From: Viola odorata
Taxonomy: Eukaryota; Streptophyta; Magnoliopsida; Malpighiales; Violaceae
Direction of reading: 5' to 3'
Assembly (NCBI GenBank): GCA_963691705.1
Contig: OY829543.1
Coordinates: 32,759,523 to 32,823,522 of the forward strand
Length of the DNA: 64,000 nucleotides
Both the position numbers and the translations under genes were made by a program. How positions within the stretch are numbered: position 1 is the stretch's first letter; each line of letters starts with the position of its first letter. The notes beneath the pieces are model-generated. The model was not told where the DNA came from. It saw nothing but the letters and a program-made list of their open reading frames with translations, and did no database searches. Positions 11,463 to 22,510 of this stretch are shown in pieces.

Positions 11463-12790
11463 TAACCGGTAGTCGAAGCCGTGAAAATAATAAATATAAC
11501 CTACTGCTAATGCACACAAAGGATTGCGTATTATGGTAACAGGGTCGAACTTAGGGACTAGGGGTAGACGCTCGCTTTAGTGTATGAGAAAGCAAACCAA
11601 ACTGAAACAGTAACAAGGGGGGTTCTTGAAAGAGTTTGTTGACTAATGACTAAGAAAGAAATAACAAACAGATTTAAAATAAGTAAGAAATCAATAGAGA
11701 GAATGTCCTCGGTAGAAATCTATCTCCGGTTGCATTTGTAGTTTGTCGGTCATCGGTGCAGGCATCAACTATCCCTGGCTAGTAGATGTGTTATGGGCAC
11801 CAGGTACATTTAGGTCCCCTGCTTTCCTTCGTACGTACGAGAAACTACCCCAAGGTACGTTTATGGGGTAATCTTAACACTTCGCCATCCTCCAAGGTAC
11901 GTTTATGGAGGCAATACCCAAAGGCCCATTAAGTTAAGGAAAGACACACCTAGGGCGAGACACTCGATACGTTCGAGGCACTACCCTAATAACCCTAATT
12001 ACTCAGTACCTAGGGTGAGAACTGGTTGTCTACTTTACCTCGTAGCCTCACGTTAGTTATTACTACAAGGATGACTTTAACCGCCTAGGCCTAGTTACTA
12101 ATTGATCAGGCTTGCAAACAGTCTTAGGTAATTTCACAGTTTTATGTTAAATGAATAAATACAAACCAGAGATGTTTTAAACTCAATTAGACCTCACGGC
12201 TTCCCTTAGCAACCTTCGATGATTCCTACCAAGAACAAAGAGCTTAGCCGCTCATATTTAAAATAAAATAAATAAAGTGCTTAATTAAAGAAGAAGATAA
12301 TGGAAAAAAAGAACTCCTGAATATTACTGGCCAGAGCAAGGCTCCAGTTTATTGTAACAGAAATAGAGAGGCGCCGAAGGCGGAAATTAGGGTCAGAAAT
12401 CCCAAGTGAAGAAGCGTCCTGAAAACCTAATTACTAAAAGTACTTGTAGAAATTACAAAATAAAATCCTAATTCTAATTGGAGTAGTTTTTTACTAAACG
12501 GTCTTCTTGCCAAGAATCGGAGATTCCCTGGATAATGAGCAGATCTTCAAATCTTCTTTTCTCGAAAGTTTCCATTTTCTGCGCTGCCTTCTCTGCTACC
12601 GCGAACCAGCAGCTACAAGGCCTAACTGCTCAAATCCGTTTTAAATCTGGTGAAAAATGCATCTTTTTACAATTTCCTCTCCAAAAGCCTAGATCTGCGA
12701 AAAGTAAGGAAACAAGGGTATTTCAGTAGCATCAAGATCTAAATAGGCCTAGAAAAGGATGGGAAAATAAGCACAAAATGCATCACATCA
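11463..12790 (-). repeat. 5' LTR of the minus-strand Athila
   Basis: Pairs with 1104-2439. In transcription sense it begins TGATGTGATG at 12790 and ends CCGGTTA, where TCA is expected, next to the PBS. Two clean hairpins with identical 13-nt loops are at 11846-11911. Confidence 0.9.
11846..11911 (-). promoter_or_regulatory. Twin LTR hairpins with the same loop
   Basis: Plus-strand TACCCC (11846-11851) pairs with GGGGTA (11865-11870), and CCTCC (11889-11893) pairs with GGAGG (11907-11911). Both loops are AAGGTACGTTTAT. Different stems with one loop suggest the structure is what is kept. The other LTR has the same pair at 1483-1548, one stem with a mismatch. Confidence 0.6.
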
Positions 12791-13340
12791 AACAGATGTC
12801 CTGCAAATCCTTGAATCTCTTGTGGTATTCTCTGAAGTTCTCGATTCCTTTTTGTTGAATGGAAATAAGATTCTTTCTGGCTGCTCCGGCTTTGGTAGCA
12901 TTCCAGTACTTGTTCAAGAAGGTTGCTACCATTTGGGCCCAGGTACTGATGGTATTGTGAGGTAGGCTATAGAACCAATTCCTCCCTGAATCTTCTAGTG
13001 ACCATTGGAAGGCTGTCAGTTTTGCCCTTTCAATGGAGACTTCTCAGGGTTTAAGTGCATCACATTGTAAATGGAAAGTCTTCAGATGAACATATAGGTT
13101 CTCATTGGAGTGTCCATGGAACTTTTTCAGGTTGTGGATGATGTTGGTTTTGATCGTCCAATCATGATCCACTGGTGGTATATTGAGACAAGAGTAGGTC
13201 TCTTATTCTATTCCTTGGTTCAGCTGTCTGAGAGTCTGTTCTACAGGTTGCGCCATGTTGATTATAGGATTTGGCTCCTATTCTTCCTAGTTTCTGTTTT
13301 GCTCATGAGGGTGCTCTTGATCAAGGGGTCCTTGTCTTGG
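12791..13340 (-). pseudogene. Athila-type gag, N-terminal fragment (outer element)
   Basis: Read on the minus strand, this is the gag core of the element that was split by the 1104-12790 insertion: a block like FHGHSNENLYVHLKTFHLQ, then EDSGRNWFYSLPHNTISTWA and ENFREYHKRFKDLQDIC, where it meets the LTR. The C-terminal continuation is at 540-1103. Several stops are present. Its 5' side is cut near 13340, where unrelated plus-strand gypsy sequence begins. Confidence 0.7.
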
Positions 13341-13429
13341 TAGACTATGCTACATTAGTTTTCTTCTTCTATTTTCTCTTTCTAATCTAGTCAGCTCTGG
13401 ATTGAATGGAATCAATTCTCCGAAGAGAG

Positions 13430-14599
13430 TTCACGGAGGTCCCATTGAAACTTGGGAGAAGATGAAACTTATCATGAGGGATCGATTTGTGCCTTCTTAT
13501 GTCAATCGTGACCTTCTCTAAAAGTTGCAGACCTTGACACAAGGAAATAAGAGCGTTGAAGATTACTTTAATGAGTTGGAGATCGCTTTGGAGAGAGCAC
13601 AAGTCAAGGAGGTCGAAGAGGAAACGGTGGTGAGATTCTTGAATGACCTCAACTGAGAGATAGCCAACCAATTAAAGTTCATTGATTGTTACTCCTTAGA
13701 GGATATGTTACATAAGGCTATCAACATAGAGAAGCAAAGGAATACGAGGTCTCCTTACCCTAGTGTCATGCTTACTAAGTCAACGATGTGGCGAAAGCCA
13801 ACTTTGGAGAAAGAGGACGACCCCAACACATGTTTGGCAAGAGATGTTCCGTCTTCAACTCGTGTGCGAACACAAGATATATATTGCCATACATGCACAA
13901 GTCGAGGACACACTTCGAGTCAATGTCCCAATAATAAGACTCCTACTGAGCGTTTGGCTTCTCTCGAAGAAGAAGCTCACACGTAAATCAGACCATGAGA
14001 TGGATAAGTGTATTCCAGTTGAAGATGCCAAGATTACTCATCCATGACATGTTCTTAGCAACAATGATGAGACTAAGGGGATTCAGTTGGTTGTCCCTAG
14101 TAGTAGTGTTGCAAGTGTGCAAGGTGAGATGGTAGCAATTGATGATGGACAAGTGACCGTCTTATCCGAGAATGTTAAGGTGCTTATTGACTGCAACGTG
14201 ATGAGTGTACAAGAAAAAGCTATTGCTGAATTTGAGAGTATTAAAAATATTGAGAGAAAAAGAGGAGAGTTGAGTGAAAAGAAAGAGGGCATAAGAGAGA
14301 AAAATAGCTCCCATGAAAAGAGTGAGCATGGGAAAGAAGATAAAAAGAAAAACAGCCCCCATGAAAAGAGAGAGCATGGGATAAGAGATAAGAGTCAAAA
14401 CATCCCACATGAAAATATAGAGCATGCGTTAGTTGGCATGAATACAAAAGGAGAGAATGAAAATGCTATAGGGAGAGAAGTGAGCAAAAATTGTTTTGGC
14501 GTAAACCGCCAAAAGCTGAATTTTTGGTCATTACGCCTTGATCTTTCTAACCCTAATCTGTTTGTTTCCTTTACTTTTGTTGTTTATTCTCATGAGTAG
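13430..14599 (+). pseudogene. Gag fragment with CCHC knuckle and charged linker
   Basis: Positions 13430-13985 encode gag core blocks (IETWEKMKLIMRDRFVPSY, then QGNKSVEDYFNELEIALERA and EIANQLKFIDCYSLEDMLHK). A CCHC zinc knuckle, CHTCTSRGHTSSQC, follows at about 13888-13929. Stops lie in the core (13519, 13654) and after SLEEEAHT at 13984. A further frame, 14087-14599, encodes a strongly charged linker with three imperfect repeats around HEKSEHGKED, HEKREHGIRD and HENIEHALVG. Such charged repeats normally lie between gag and RT in this type of element. Here no RT follows. Confidence 0.7.
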
Positions 14600-14819
14600 A
14601 ACAAGAGAAGGTTGTTGGCAGAGGAGAAGCCTCTTACCTTACCACCAAGAAGAGGGAAAGAGCTTTGTGCATCCGTGGTGCCTATTTCGGCAAACCCTAA
14701 TCGAAAGGGTATGGTATGGTTCTCTTTCCTAAGGAGCGATTTGTGTGAGTATATGAACATCATTAATTTTAATGGTACTGGTATTAAAATTAATTTAATT
14801 AATGGTGATTGTATATAAG

Positions 14820-15005
14820 ATCCAAAGGCCAAGTTATATACCTTTGAAAAATGTTTGCGAAAGCGCAAACGGTTTAGTGTGTTAGCTAGGCCGAAAGATG
14901 CGTACACCCGTTTCCCTAACAAAAATTTAATTAAATATTCACATGAATTTATTTTATATAATCATTTTGCCATGTGTGAAACTTATGATAAAATTTTGGG
15001 TAAGT
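14820..15005 (+). pseudogene. Split unknown ORF of the gypsy relic, left part
   Basis: The plus frame DPKAKLYTFEKCLRKRKRFS... runs to TYDKILGK at the Athila insertion site. It continues in the same frame at 28005-28180 (STGLEGSLFKRNRLYRSHNL to LSHVVP, stop TAG) once the insert and one TAAGT copy are set aside. I do not recognise the protein. It is basic and Tyr/Phe-rich, and could be a remnant of a pol region or of a captured sequence. Confidence 0.4.
15001..15005 (+). repeat. Target site duplication TAAGT, left copy
   Basis: TAAGT directly precedes the LTR start TGATAGC. The second copy is 28005-28009, directly after the LTR end GATCA. The pair proves insertion of 15006-28004 as one unit. 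Confidence 0.95.
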
Positions 15006-16611
15006 TGATAGCATGTGTCTTGAGCATGATTTTCTCCTTAATTCTCGCCTTTTCGTGGCCATGATTCTGCTACATTACCTCTGTTTTCATCTTTATTGCA
15101 GATCAGTGCCAAAAGGAGGAAATGAGCGAAAACATGCATTTTTGAATGAATTCTTGGGATTTCAAGCTTCAAGGCCTAGAAGATCAGAGTGTCGTCATGC
15201 CCTCGACGCTAACCAGACTAGTGAGCAGTCTCTTGCCCGTGATATCTCTACATCAGATCAAGATCGAAAGCCAAAGAGAGGAATCTCCGAAGATTCACAC
15301 AGGATTCCATGCGTTTCTAGAAGATGTCAGGCAATCCTAGAGATTCCAGAATATTCCCCCTGAAGGACATGTGTTGTCGCTCTCCCCTTGGTTGTTCTCT
15401 CTCTCCCCTTAGCTGTTTTTGTCCCCTAGCGGGTTGTTAGGATATTAAAGCTTAGTTTTAGGGTTTTGTAAAGGGGGCTGACATTGAGACATCACTTTAC
15501 TCTTACCTGAATTTTAGGGATCCGTGTTCTTTATTTGAGAGGGCGTCGCCAGTTTGTAAAAAGGAGCAAGCTTTTCTCCTTTGGTTTATTGAACTCTCTA
15601 TCGGTTTATTCTAAACGCTTTCCTTCATCATCTTTTAATTTATTTATGTTAATTGTTATTTCCATTTACTGTTCATATATGATTATGAGTAGCTAAACTT
15701 CTTTATCTTAGTAAATGGTGTTTCAAGGGTTGCAAGGATTAGTTAAGAGACCTAAATGTGTTTAATACTTCTTTATTGCCATATTCATTTGTTTGCCACT
15801 ATCTTGTTATTTTTATTTGGAATTGTTAAGAGCTTGATCAACTACTAGCGTTTCTTTGTGATTGTTGTCATCTTAATGGTAATAACTGACGTGAGGCCAT
15901 TAGGACTAGTAGACACCTAGAGCGGAGAAGTTGCTACAGTGTGATTTCACCAATCTAGGGCAAACGACTGATTAGGGCTCTGCCACTAGCTTGACAAACT
16001 GAGGGGTATCGTGTCCTAGATATGTTTACCTCTTCTTCATAGGCGTTTTGAGTATTGCCTCCCCGCATTCGTGCCTGGGGGGACGGCGAAACGTCAAGGC
16101 TACCTCATATGTGGAAACGGGGGGTAACTTCTATCTACGAAGGTAAGGAGGGGGTTTGAGTGGAAACTCGGTCCCTATAGCATGTCTATGGTATAAGGAT
16201 GGAATATCCTTGAGCCGATGATTAACTAACTCTGAAAGCAACCCGAGAACACCCCTTGCTAAGATCCTGTCCTATTTGAATCTATTTTCGTATTCACTAT
16301 CTCTTTTTGTTATCTTGCCATTGCCAGTACTTTAGTATCTTACCTCTGATTGTGTTTTACTTTCATGTCATTGATATCTGCTTTAATTATTTGTCTTGTT
16401 AGCTACCACATCTGCGTTGATTAATTATATTAATCAACATTAAAAAAAACCCAATGTTACTTTTGCGTTTGGCTGCATTTACTCTCCGTCATACATTTAA
16501 AATTGATTATTTATTCCTTCAGTCTCTGTGGTTCGACCCTGTCTTGCCCTTTACACATTTTATTTGTGCATTTAGGTATCAGGAAATATTATTACATTTG
16601 AGTGACGATCA
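15006..16611 (+). repeat. 5' LTR of the plus-strand Athila
   Basis: Starts TGATAGCATG and ends GTGACGATCA; pairs with 26402-28004. A GC-rich segment at 16055-16085 (GCCTCCCCGCATTCGTGCCT then GGGGGG) can form a stem and lies where the other two families have a CCTCC/GGAGG hairpin. Open frames inside it are LTR sequence, not genes. Confidence 0.95.
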
Positions 16612-16616
16612 AATTT

Positions 16617-16634
16617 TGGCGCCGTTGCCGGGGA
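16617..16634 (+). promoter_or_regulatory. Primer binding site (tRNA-Asp)
   Basis: TGGCGCCGTTGCCGGGGA, five nucleotides after the LTR. It is a perfect 18-nt complement to the 3' end, CCA included, of the tRNA-Asp sequence at 47107-47181, apart from the variable last base. Confidence 0.9.
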
Positions 16635-16666
16635 CTGAACGGAACTAATTTTTCTTTTTCATTTGT

Positions 16667-17819
16667 ATGACGAGGCGATCTGCACCAGACCTACTACCTC
16701 TTGATCTTGAACTCACCAGGATAGAAAGAGGACTTCGGAGGCAAGCCAAAGGATCATTTACCCAGTGTAGAGTAATCCCTCATCCTACCCTCGACAGACA
16801 TCTTTCCAATCTGGCCGACCCCAACCCCGACCGTCAGTTTTACCAAGACCTAGCCTACCTTCATCGAGGTCTCGAAAACCCACCAGCCGCCCACTTTGAT
16901 ATCCCAGCTATGGAAAACCCCAAAAATTATGTACGTCATGAAGATCCACCACCGCCTCCTCCAAACTAGTAGACCATTGACCATCTCAATGCCGCCCCCG
17001 ACATGTCCAGCAGTTGCATTGTCTGGCTCGCTATCCCACATGACTGGACTCTTAAGTCTACCGTCATGCATCATCTCCCGACCTTTCGTGGAGTTGCAAA
17101 GGAGAATGTACTTCGTCACCTCCAACAGCTTCATTCCATTTGCGAGGCCATGAAACCTCCCAATGTCAATATTCAACAAGCTAAGCTACGCGCTTTCATG
17201 TAGTCCCTTAAGGATGATGCCCTCGATTGGTATTATGACCTTCCTCCGAGATCAATCCATTCTTGGGCCGAGATTTCTAAGATCTTCACTGAAAAATATT
17301 ATCCAGCATCAATAGCCAATACCACACACAAGCAACTCGTGTCTATTGTCCAGAAAAAGGAAGAAGATCTTGCCCAGTACTGAGAGATTTCAAAAAATAC
17401 AATCCATGTTCCCCTCGCACAAACTTAGTGAGCATGCCCTTATCCAGTATTTTTGCGAAGGCCTTAAAGCTCATGACAGGGCCTTGCTTAACGTTGCCGC
17501 TAATGGTTCCCTTACTGCTCTCACCCCAGCCGCTGCCAAGGCGACCATAGAACTCATGGCCAAGAATGCCACACTTGAGGGTGGCAACAATGGAGGCCAA
17601 GACGTCCAACTAGCAGCATTACAAAATCAATTGACCGCCCTCACAGGGATATTCCAGAACTTTATGGCAAGACAAACTACGCCGGTCAAGGCCTGCCAGA
17701 TTTGTAACTTTGTGGACCATGCCATAGATGTTTGCCCTCATATTCCAGATGAAATCCAATTAAATACCGCTGGCCAATACATTGAGGCCCCGTATGGTCA
17801 GAATTACAACCAGGGCTAG
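16667..17819 (+). pseudogene. Gag, plus-strand Athila
   Basis: The ATG at 16667 (MTRRSAPDLLPLDLELTRIE) is 33 nt after the PBS. The first frame stops at 16967-16969. The gag core follows with LKSTVMHHLPTFRGVAKENV (about 17050), a TAG at about 17202, and DWYYDLPPRSIHSWAEI. A frameshift near 17380 leads into the frame 17346-17819 with MFPSHKLSEHALIQYFCEGL and an intact CCHC knuckle, CQICNFVDHAIDVC (about 17697-17738). It ends YGQNYNQG at a TAG. An intact version would assemble the particle and bind RNA; this copy is broken in at least three places. Confidence 0.85.
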
Positions 17820-18620
17820 AAGCAACAGAATCCAGGATGGGTTCTAATCCTCACTCATCCAGCCCTAACCAGCAGCAACAACAGCATCCCTATGGAAATC
17901 ATCCCCCTCCTCTCAACATGCAACACTTCAGGCCCCGACCAACATACAATCAGTGTCAATGCCAACCTCCCCAAAATTAGACCTTCATAGTGCCCCCGAT
18001 TATAGCACCAATTCCTGACCTCGAACAGCAAAAGAAGATCGAGGACCTTGAAAAGAAATGAGCATCATGATGGCAGAAATGAAGGAATTGAAAAATCAAG
18101 GGAGATTTCACCACAGATAGAAACCAATTCAAAGCTGAACGTATGTGCCGTAACTCTTCAAAGTGGCACGACCTTGACTCCTCCACCACATCCTACCCTC
18201 GATGTTGAAAATTCAGCAGAATGTGAACTCCGGCCCAAGGCAAAAAAAAGTCCGAAAGTGCCCAGATCCACGGAGGTCATGAAAGAACGAATTTGTTCTC
18301 CAAGAGGGTCGCCAAGGAATGATCCGAACCCACCTTAGTTTACCCAAGAGTACATTCATAAGATTCTCGAGCCTCCTTTCCCTCAAAGGCTAATCAAATT
18401 GAAAAAGGAAACAGAGGATCGTGAGATCTTTGACATGTTTAGCAAGGTGATCAATATTCCACTCTTACAAGCAGTCAAGAACGTGTCTAGATATGCCAAG
18501 TTCTTGAAACAATTATGCACAATCAAGTGCAAATTAGCCAACGTCAACAAGATAAGCGTGGGGATTAATGCTTCTGCCCATATCTAATGGAAGATTCCTC
18601 GCATATGCAAAGAACAAGGG
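17820..18620 (+). pseudogene. Gag-protease linker, plus-strand Athila
   Basis: Frames at 18048-18338 and 18399-18587 encode the linker between gag and protease: VTLQSGTTLTPP, which corresponds to the usual ITLRSG block, then EDREIFDMFSKVINIPLLQA and RYAKFLKQLCTIKCKLANV. Several stops break it. The same blocks occur at 9846-9598 in the minus-strand Athila. Confidence 0.75.
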
Positions 18621-18998
18621 ATGTTCATTATTCCCTGCAAGATTGGCACCGTCGATATTGGTAAAGCCATGTGTGATTTAGGAGTGGGCATTAATGTCAT
18701 GCCCTTGACTATCTACAATAGTCTTGGGCTCGAACCTCTGAAAACCACCAGACTTGCTACCCAACTTGCCGATCATTCTATTGTTTACCCCGAGGGTATT
18801 ATCAAAGACATTTTGGTCCAAGTGGGTGAATTTCTATTTCCAGCAGACTTCTATGTCATCACCATGGAAAATGAAGACTCAACCAAGTCTTCAGATGTAC
18901 TTCTAGGATGACCATTTCTAGCCATTGCCAAAGCCAAGATTTACGTCCACGAGGTCACCATTTCCCTCAAATTTGATAGGGAGATCATCAAGTTCAAC
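18621..18998 (+). pseudogene. Aspartic protease, plus-strand Athila
   Basis: Retropepsin-like protease that would cleave Gag-Pol. The segment begins FIIPCKIGTVDIGKAMCDLG; the catalytic Asp is in AMCDLGVGINVMP (about 18665-18705), where DLG stands for the usual D-T/S-G, a form often seen in this lineage. DVLLG (about 18895) matches the conserved end block and is followed by TGA in place of the next residue (18909-18911). The stop interrupts the polyprotein before RT. It is one base away from a Trp or Arg codon. Confidence 0.8.
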
Positions 18999-20360
18999 AT
19001 GCTGGAATCCATGCGATATCCTTCTGAATTTTCTAGTGTTAATTATGTTGATTTGATTGGCCTCTTTGTTGACCAGATTGCTGAATTAGACTCTACTGAT
19101 CCATTGCAATTTGCCCTTGACAAGAGCCTCACGCCACCTCTAATAGATGTCCTAGCCTCGAAACTTGTCACTTCTCCTGAGTTGCATTATGTTGTCACAA
19201 CCCTAAAAGAGTGCGCTATTGTCCCATATGACCCTCCGGTCATATCCCCCATCTGTTCAGACCATGTTAAGTTGTCTCTATCTCTTGAGCAGGCTCCTGC
19301 CCTCGAACTGAAACCATTGCCCTCTCACCTCAAATATGCTTATCTCGGCATCAATGACTCTCTTCCCGTCATTATCTCTAATAAGCTCAACGCTTTTGAA
19401 GAGGTTGAGCTGATTTCCTTATTGAAAGAATTTAGACAAGCCATAGGTTGCACTATCGCCAACATCAAGGGCTTGTCGCCAGCCTTATATACACAGCGAA
19501 TTCATTTGAAAGACGCCAGCAAGACAATACGCCAGCCACAACGCAGATTGAATCCACCTATGATGGAGGTGGTGAAAAAAGAGGTGTTAAAGCTGCTAGA
19601 TGCGGGAGTTATCTACCCCATCTCGGATAGTCCATGGGTTAGCCCGATACAAGTCATACCCAAGAAAACGGGTATCACCATTACCATTGGGCAAGACGGT
19701 GAATCTATTCCCACCAGGATTCAGAATGGGTGGCGAGTTTGTATTGATTATCGCCATCTGAATGCTGCTACCAGAAATGATCACTTCCCTCTTCCCTTCA
19801 TAGACTAGATGTTGGAGCGTCTCGCGGGCAAGACTCACTACTACTGCCTGGATGGATACTCAGGTTTCCATCAAATCTCGGTTGCCCCCGAAGACCAAGA
19901 AAAGACTACTTTCACGTGCCCTTATGGCACCTTTGCCTACAGGCATATGCCCTTCGGCCTCTGTAATGCCCCCACCACCTTTCAACGTTGTATGGTGAGC
20001 ATCTTTTCCGAATTGGTTGACGATGGTATCGAAGTCTTCATGGATGACTTCACGGTTTATGGTAACTTCTTTTTGGAATGCATGTGTAAATTGAAAAAGT
20101 GTTTGGAGCGATGCATCGAGACCAATCTTGTCTTGAACTTTGAGAAATGCCACTTCATGGTCGATCGAGGTCTCATTCTAGGCCATATCATTTCTAGCAA
20201 GGGAATTGAAGTGGACAAGGCCAAGATAGAAGTAATTGAGTCCTTACCTTACCCCGCCAGCGTTCACGACATGCGATCTTTTCTAGGGCATGCCGACTTT
20301 TATAGAAGGTTCATCAAGGATTTCTCTAAAATCGCTCAGCCCATGTGCCGTCTATTCTAA
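18999..20360 (+). pseudogene. Reverse transcriptase, plus-strand Athila
   Basis: The region 18999-19808 carries the pre-RT segment (LEQAPALELKPLPSHLKYAY) and the first RT blocks (GVIYPISDSPWVSPIQVIPK, NGWRVCIDYRHLNAATRND). A TAG at 19806-19808 interrupts it. Positions 19809-20360 hold the palm: FHQISVAPEDQEKTTFTCPY, MPFGLCNAPTTFQRCM, the catalytic EVFMDDF (FMDD in place of YxDD) and GLILGHIISSKGIEVDKAKI. TAA at 20358-20360 ends it before RNase H. All expected blocks are present and in order; only stops disable it. Confidence 0.9.
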
Positions 20361-20798
20361 AAAGATGTTGCTTTTGAGTTTGATGAGAGTTTTCAGGTTG
20401 CCTTCGACACTCTCAAGAGCAGGCTTATCTCAGCTCCTATCATTAGTGCCCCAGATTGGTCTTTACCTTTCGAGATCATGTGTGATGCAAGTAATCAAGC
20501 CCTCGATGCTGTTCTAGGCCAGAAGAAAGACTCGGAAACTTATGTCATCTATTATGCGTCTAAGTTGCTTGACCCAACTCAACAAAATTATACTACCACG
20601 GAGAAGGAACTCCTCGCAATTGTTTATGCCCTGGATAAGTTCAGACAATATCTCTTGGGCACGCATGTAATCGTCTATTCAGACCACTCTACCCTAAAAT
20701 GTTTGTTGAAAAAGGCGGATGCAAAGCCTCGTCTCATCCACTGGATCTTGTTACTCCAAGAGTTCGACATCTCGATCAGGGATAAAAAGGGATCATAA
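20361..20798 (+). pseudogene. RNase H, plus-strand Athila
   Basis: RNase H domain of the same pol. [17 protein letters not shown] (about 20478) holds the first catalytic Asp, [16 protein letters not shown] the Glu, and [14 protein letters not shown] the third acidic residue. The frame ends RDKKGS at a TAA (20796-20798), just before the connecting frame MADHLSRLPTQPDDS at 20805. Confidence 0.88.
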
Positions 20799-20804
20799 AA
20801 CTCA

Positions 20805-22211
20805 ATGGCTGACCATTTGAGTAGACTTCCAACTCAACCAGATGATTCGCTTGTACCCATCAGAGACACCTTCCCGGATGAGCATTTGTGTCTTGCCCAT
20901 GTCGTTCAGTTTCCCTGGTTCTCTGACATCACCAACTTTTGTGCTATTGGTTTGTACCCAGCAGACGCTTCACCCTCCGAACGCAACAGGATTAGGAGGC
21001 AATCCAAATACTATATTTGGGATAGCCCATACTTGTGGAAACACTGCTCAGATTAGATCATTCGTCAATGCGTGACTATGGATGAAGTGCCCTCGATCCT
21101 GAAATTTTGCCATTCAACGACTGATGGGGGACACTTCGCTTCCAAAAAAACTGCTCTAAAAGTCTTAGAAGTCGGCCTCTACTGGCTATCCATCTTCAAG
21201 GACAGTTATCTATTTTGTGCTTCATGTCCCCGATGCCAAGTCACTGGGAATATCGGAGCCAGAAACCAGATGCCCCTAACAAACATCATTCCTTGCGAAA
21301 TCTTTGACATTTGGGGTATTGACTTCATGGGCCCCTTCCTAAATTCCTTCGGCAATATCTACATTCTTCTTGCCGTAGATTATGTTTCCAAGTGGATTGA
21401 AGCCAAGCCAACTCGAACCGATGATTCTAAAGTGGTAGTCAACTTCCTGCGCACCCACATCTTTAACAGATTTGGTACACCTAGAGCCCTGATCAGTGAT
21501 CGTGGCACTCATTTTTGCAACCGAGTGGTATCATCCCTTCTCAACAAATATGGAGTCCATCACCAAACTTCCACGGGTTATCACCCTCAAACGAATGGCC
21601 AGGCTGAGGTGTCTAACCGAGAAATCAAGTCCATATTAGAAAAGACGGTCAACCAATCTCGCAAGGATTGGAGTTTGATGCTAGATGATACCGTATGGGC
21701 CTATCGAATAGCTTTCAAGACCCCGATTGGCTTGACACCCTACAGACTTGTATACGGAAAACCATGTCATCTTCCAGTAGAAATAGAGCACAAAGCATTC
21801 TGGGCCATCCGCAAAGTCAACATGGATCTTGGGCACGCCGGTCAACACCGTCGCTTGCAGATTCAGGAACTAGAAGAATTGAGGGTTGATGCTTATGAAA
21901 ATGCTCTGCTCTACAAGGGCAAGACAAAGGCCTATCACGATAAGCAACTTCTTCCTAAATTTTTCTCCGTAGGACAAAAAGTGTTATTGTACAACTCGCG
22001 TTTGCGTCTTTTTGCAGGAAAACTTAAGTCCAAGTGGACGGGACCTTTCGTGGTCACGATGATTTTTTATCATGGTGCAATTGAGATCCAAAATCTGAAC
22101 ATAGGAACAATTTTCAAAGTAAACGGCCACAGGTTGAAGCCCTTCTATGAGGGATTCAAGCCCTCGATAGTCGAAGAAATGATGGTGGTTCCTCCACCTG
22201 TCGAGCCCTAG
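20805..22211 (+). pseudogene. Integrase, plus-strand Athila
   Basis: The spacer frame 20805-21056 ends at a TAG after WKHCSD. The long frame 21072-22211 (379 residues) holds the Zn-binding part ([20 protein letters not shown]... CASCPRCQ), the DDE core with [13 protein letters not shown] (D), [12 protein letters not shown] (D) and [14 protein letters not shown] (E), and a C-terminal part ([20 protein letters not shown], then SKWTGPFVV). It ends VVPPPVEP. The 379-residue part is the longest uninterrupted pol segment in the window. The domain itself looks unbroken; the polyprotein is not. Confidence 0.9.
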
Positions 22212-22279
22212 ACCGCCAGCACACGTCGAGGCCCCGACGATTAAACAGGCCGCACTAGAGGCATCTCATATGTCTTCCT

Positions 22280-22510
22280 ATCCCTTTTTCCTTTCCCTTA
22301 TCTTTTTCATATCTTTTGATTTTTACTGATTATATTTTTATTTAAGTAGATTTCCCTTTTATTATTTTATTTTCGTATATTTTATCCCATCTTTCTCTCC
22401 CCTAATCTCTGTCCTTTCCCTTTCTAAGATGATTTTATTCTTTATTATTAATATTAACTCCTTTATTCTCTCTTTTTTTCCTCATCTATTCTAACCACCT
22501 CTTTTTAAAA
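22280..22510 (+). other. Pyrimidine-rich tract between pol and third ORF
   Basis: Transcript-sense T/C-rich stretch (TCCCTTTTTCCTTTCCC and similar runs) after pol. It is followed by AGGTGGTTGGGTTACGC at about 22530, whose counterpart in the minus-strand Athila begins CATGGGTTGCCTTCC at 5980. It matches 5735-5970 in position and composition. A splice acceptor for a third-ORF mRNA is a possibility. Confidence 0.5.

Larger units (their letters stand above)
1104..12790 (-). mobile_element. Athila-lineage Ty3/gypsy retrotransposon, minus strand
   Basis: This LTR retrotransposon is about 11.7 kb long and is read on the minus strand. In transcription order it holds the 5' LTR (11463-12790), an Asp-tRNA-type PBS (11440-11457), gag, protease, RT, RNase H, integrase, a third ATHILA ORF1-like frame, a long 3' non-coding region, a hairpin with PPT (2440-2478) and the 3' LTR (1104-2439). 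Every coding part carries stops or frameshifts, so the copy is dead. It inserted into an older gag. The flanks show no intact 5-bp target duplication: the right flank reads AACAG, while the left flank ends CTCCA. One end may therefore have been altered or recombined after insertion. Confidence 0.9.

Noticed and set aside
14087..14599. Cellular gene with HEK/EHG repeats
   Set aside because: It follows a gag with a zinc knuckle and matches the charged linker of gypsy polyproteins.
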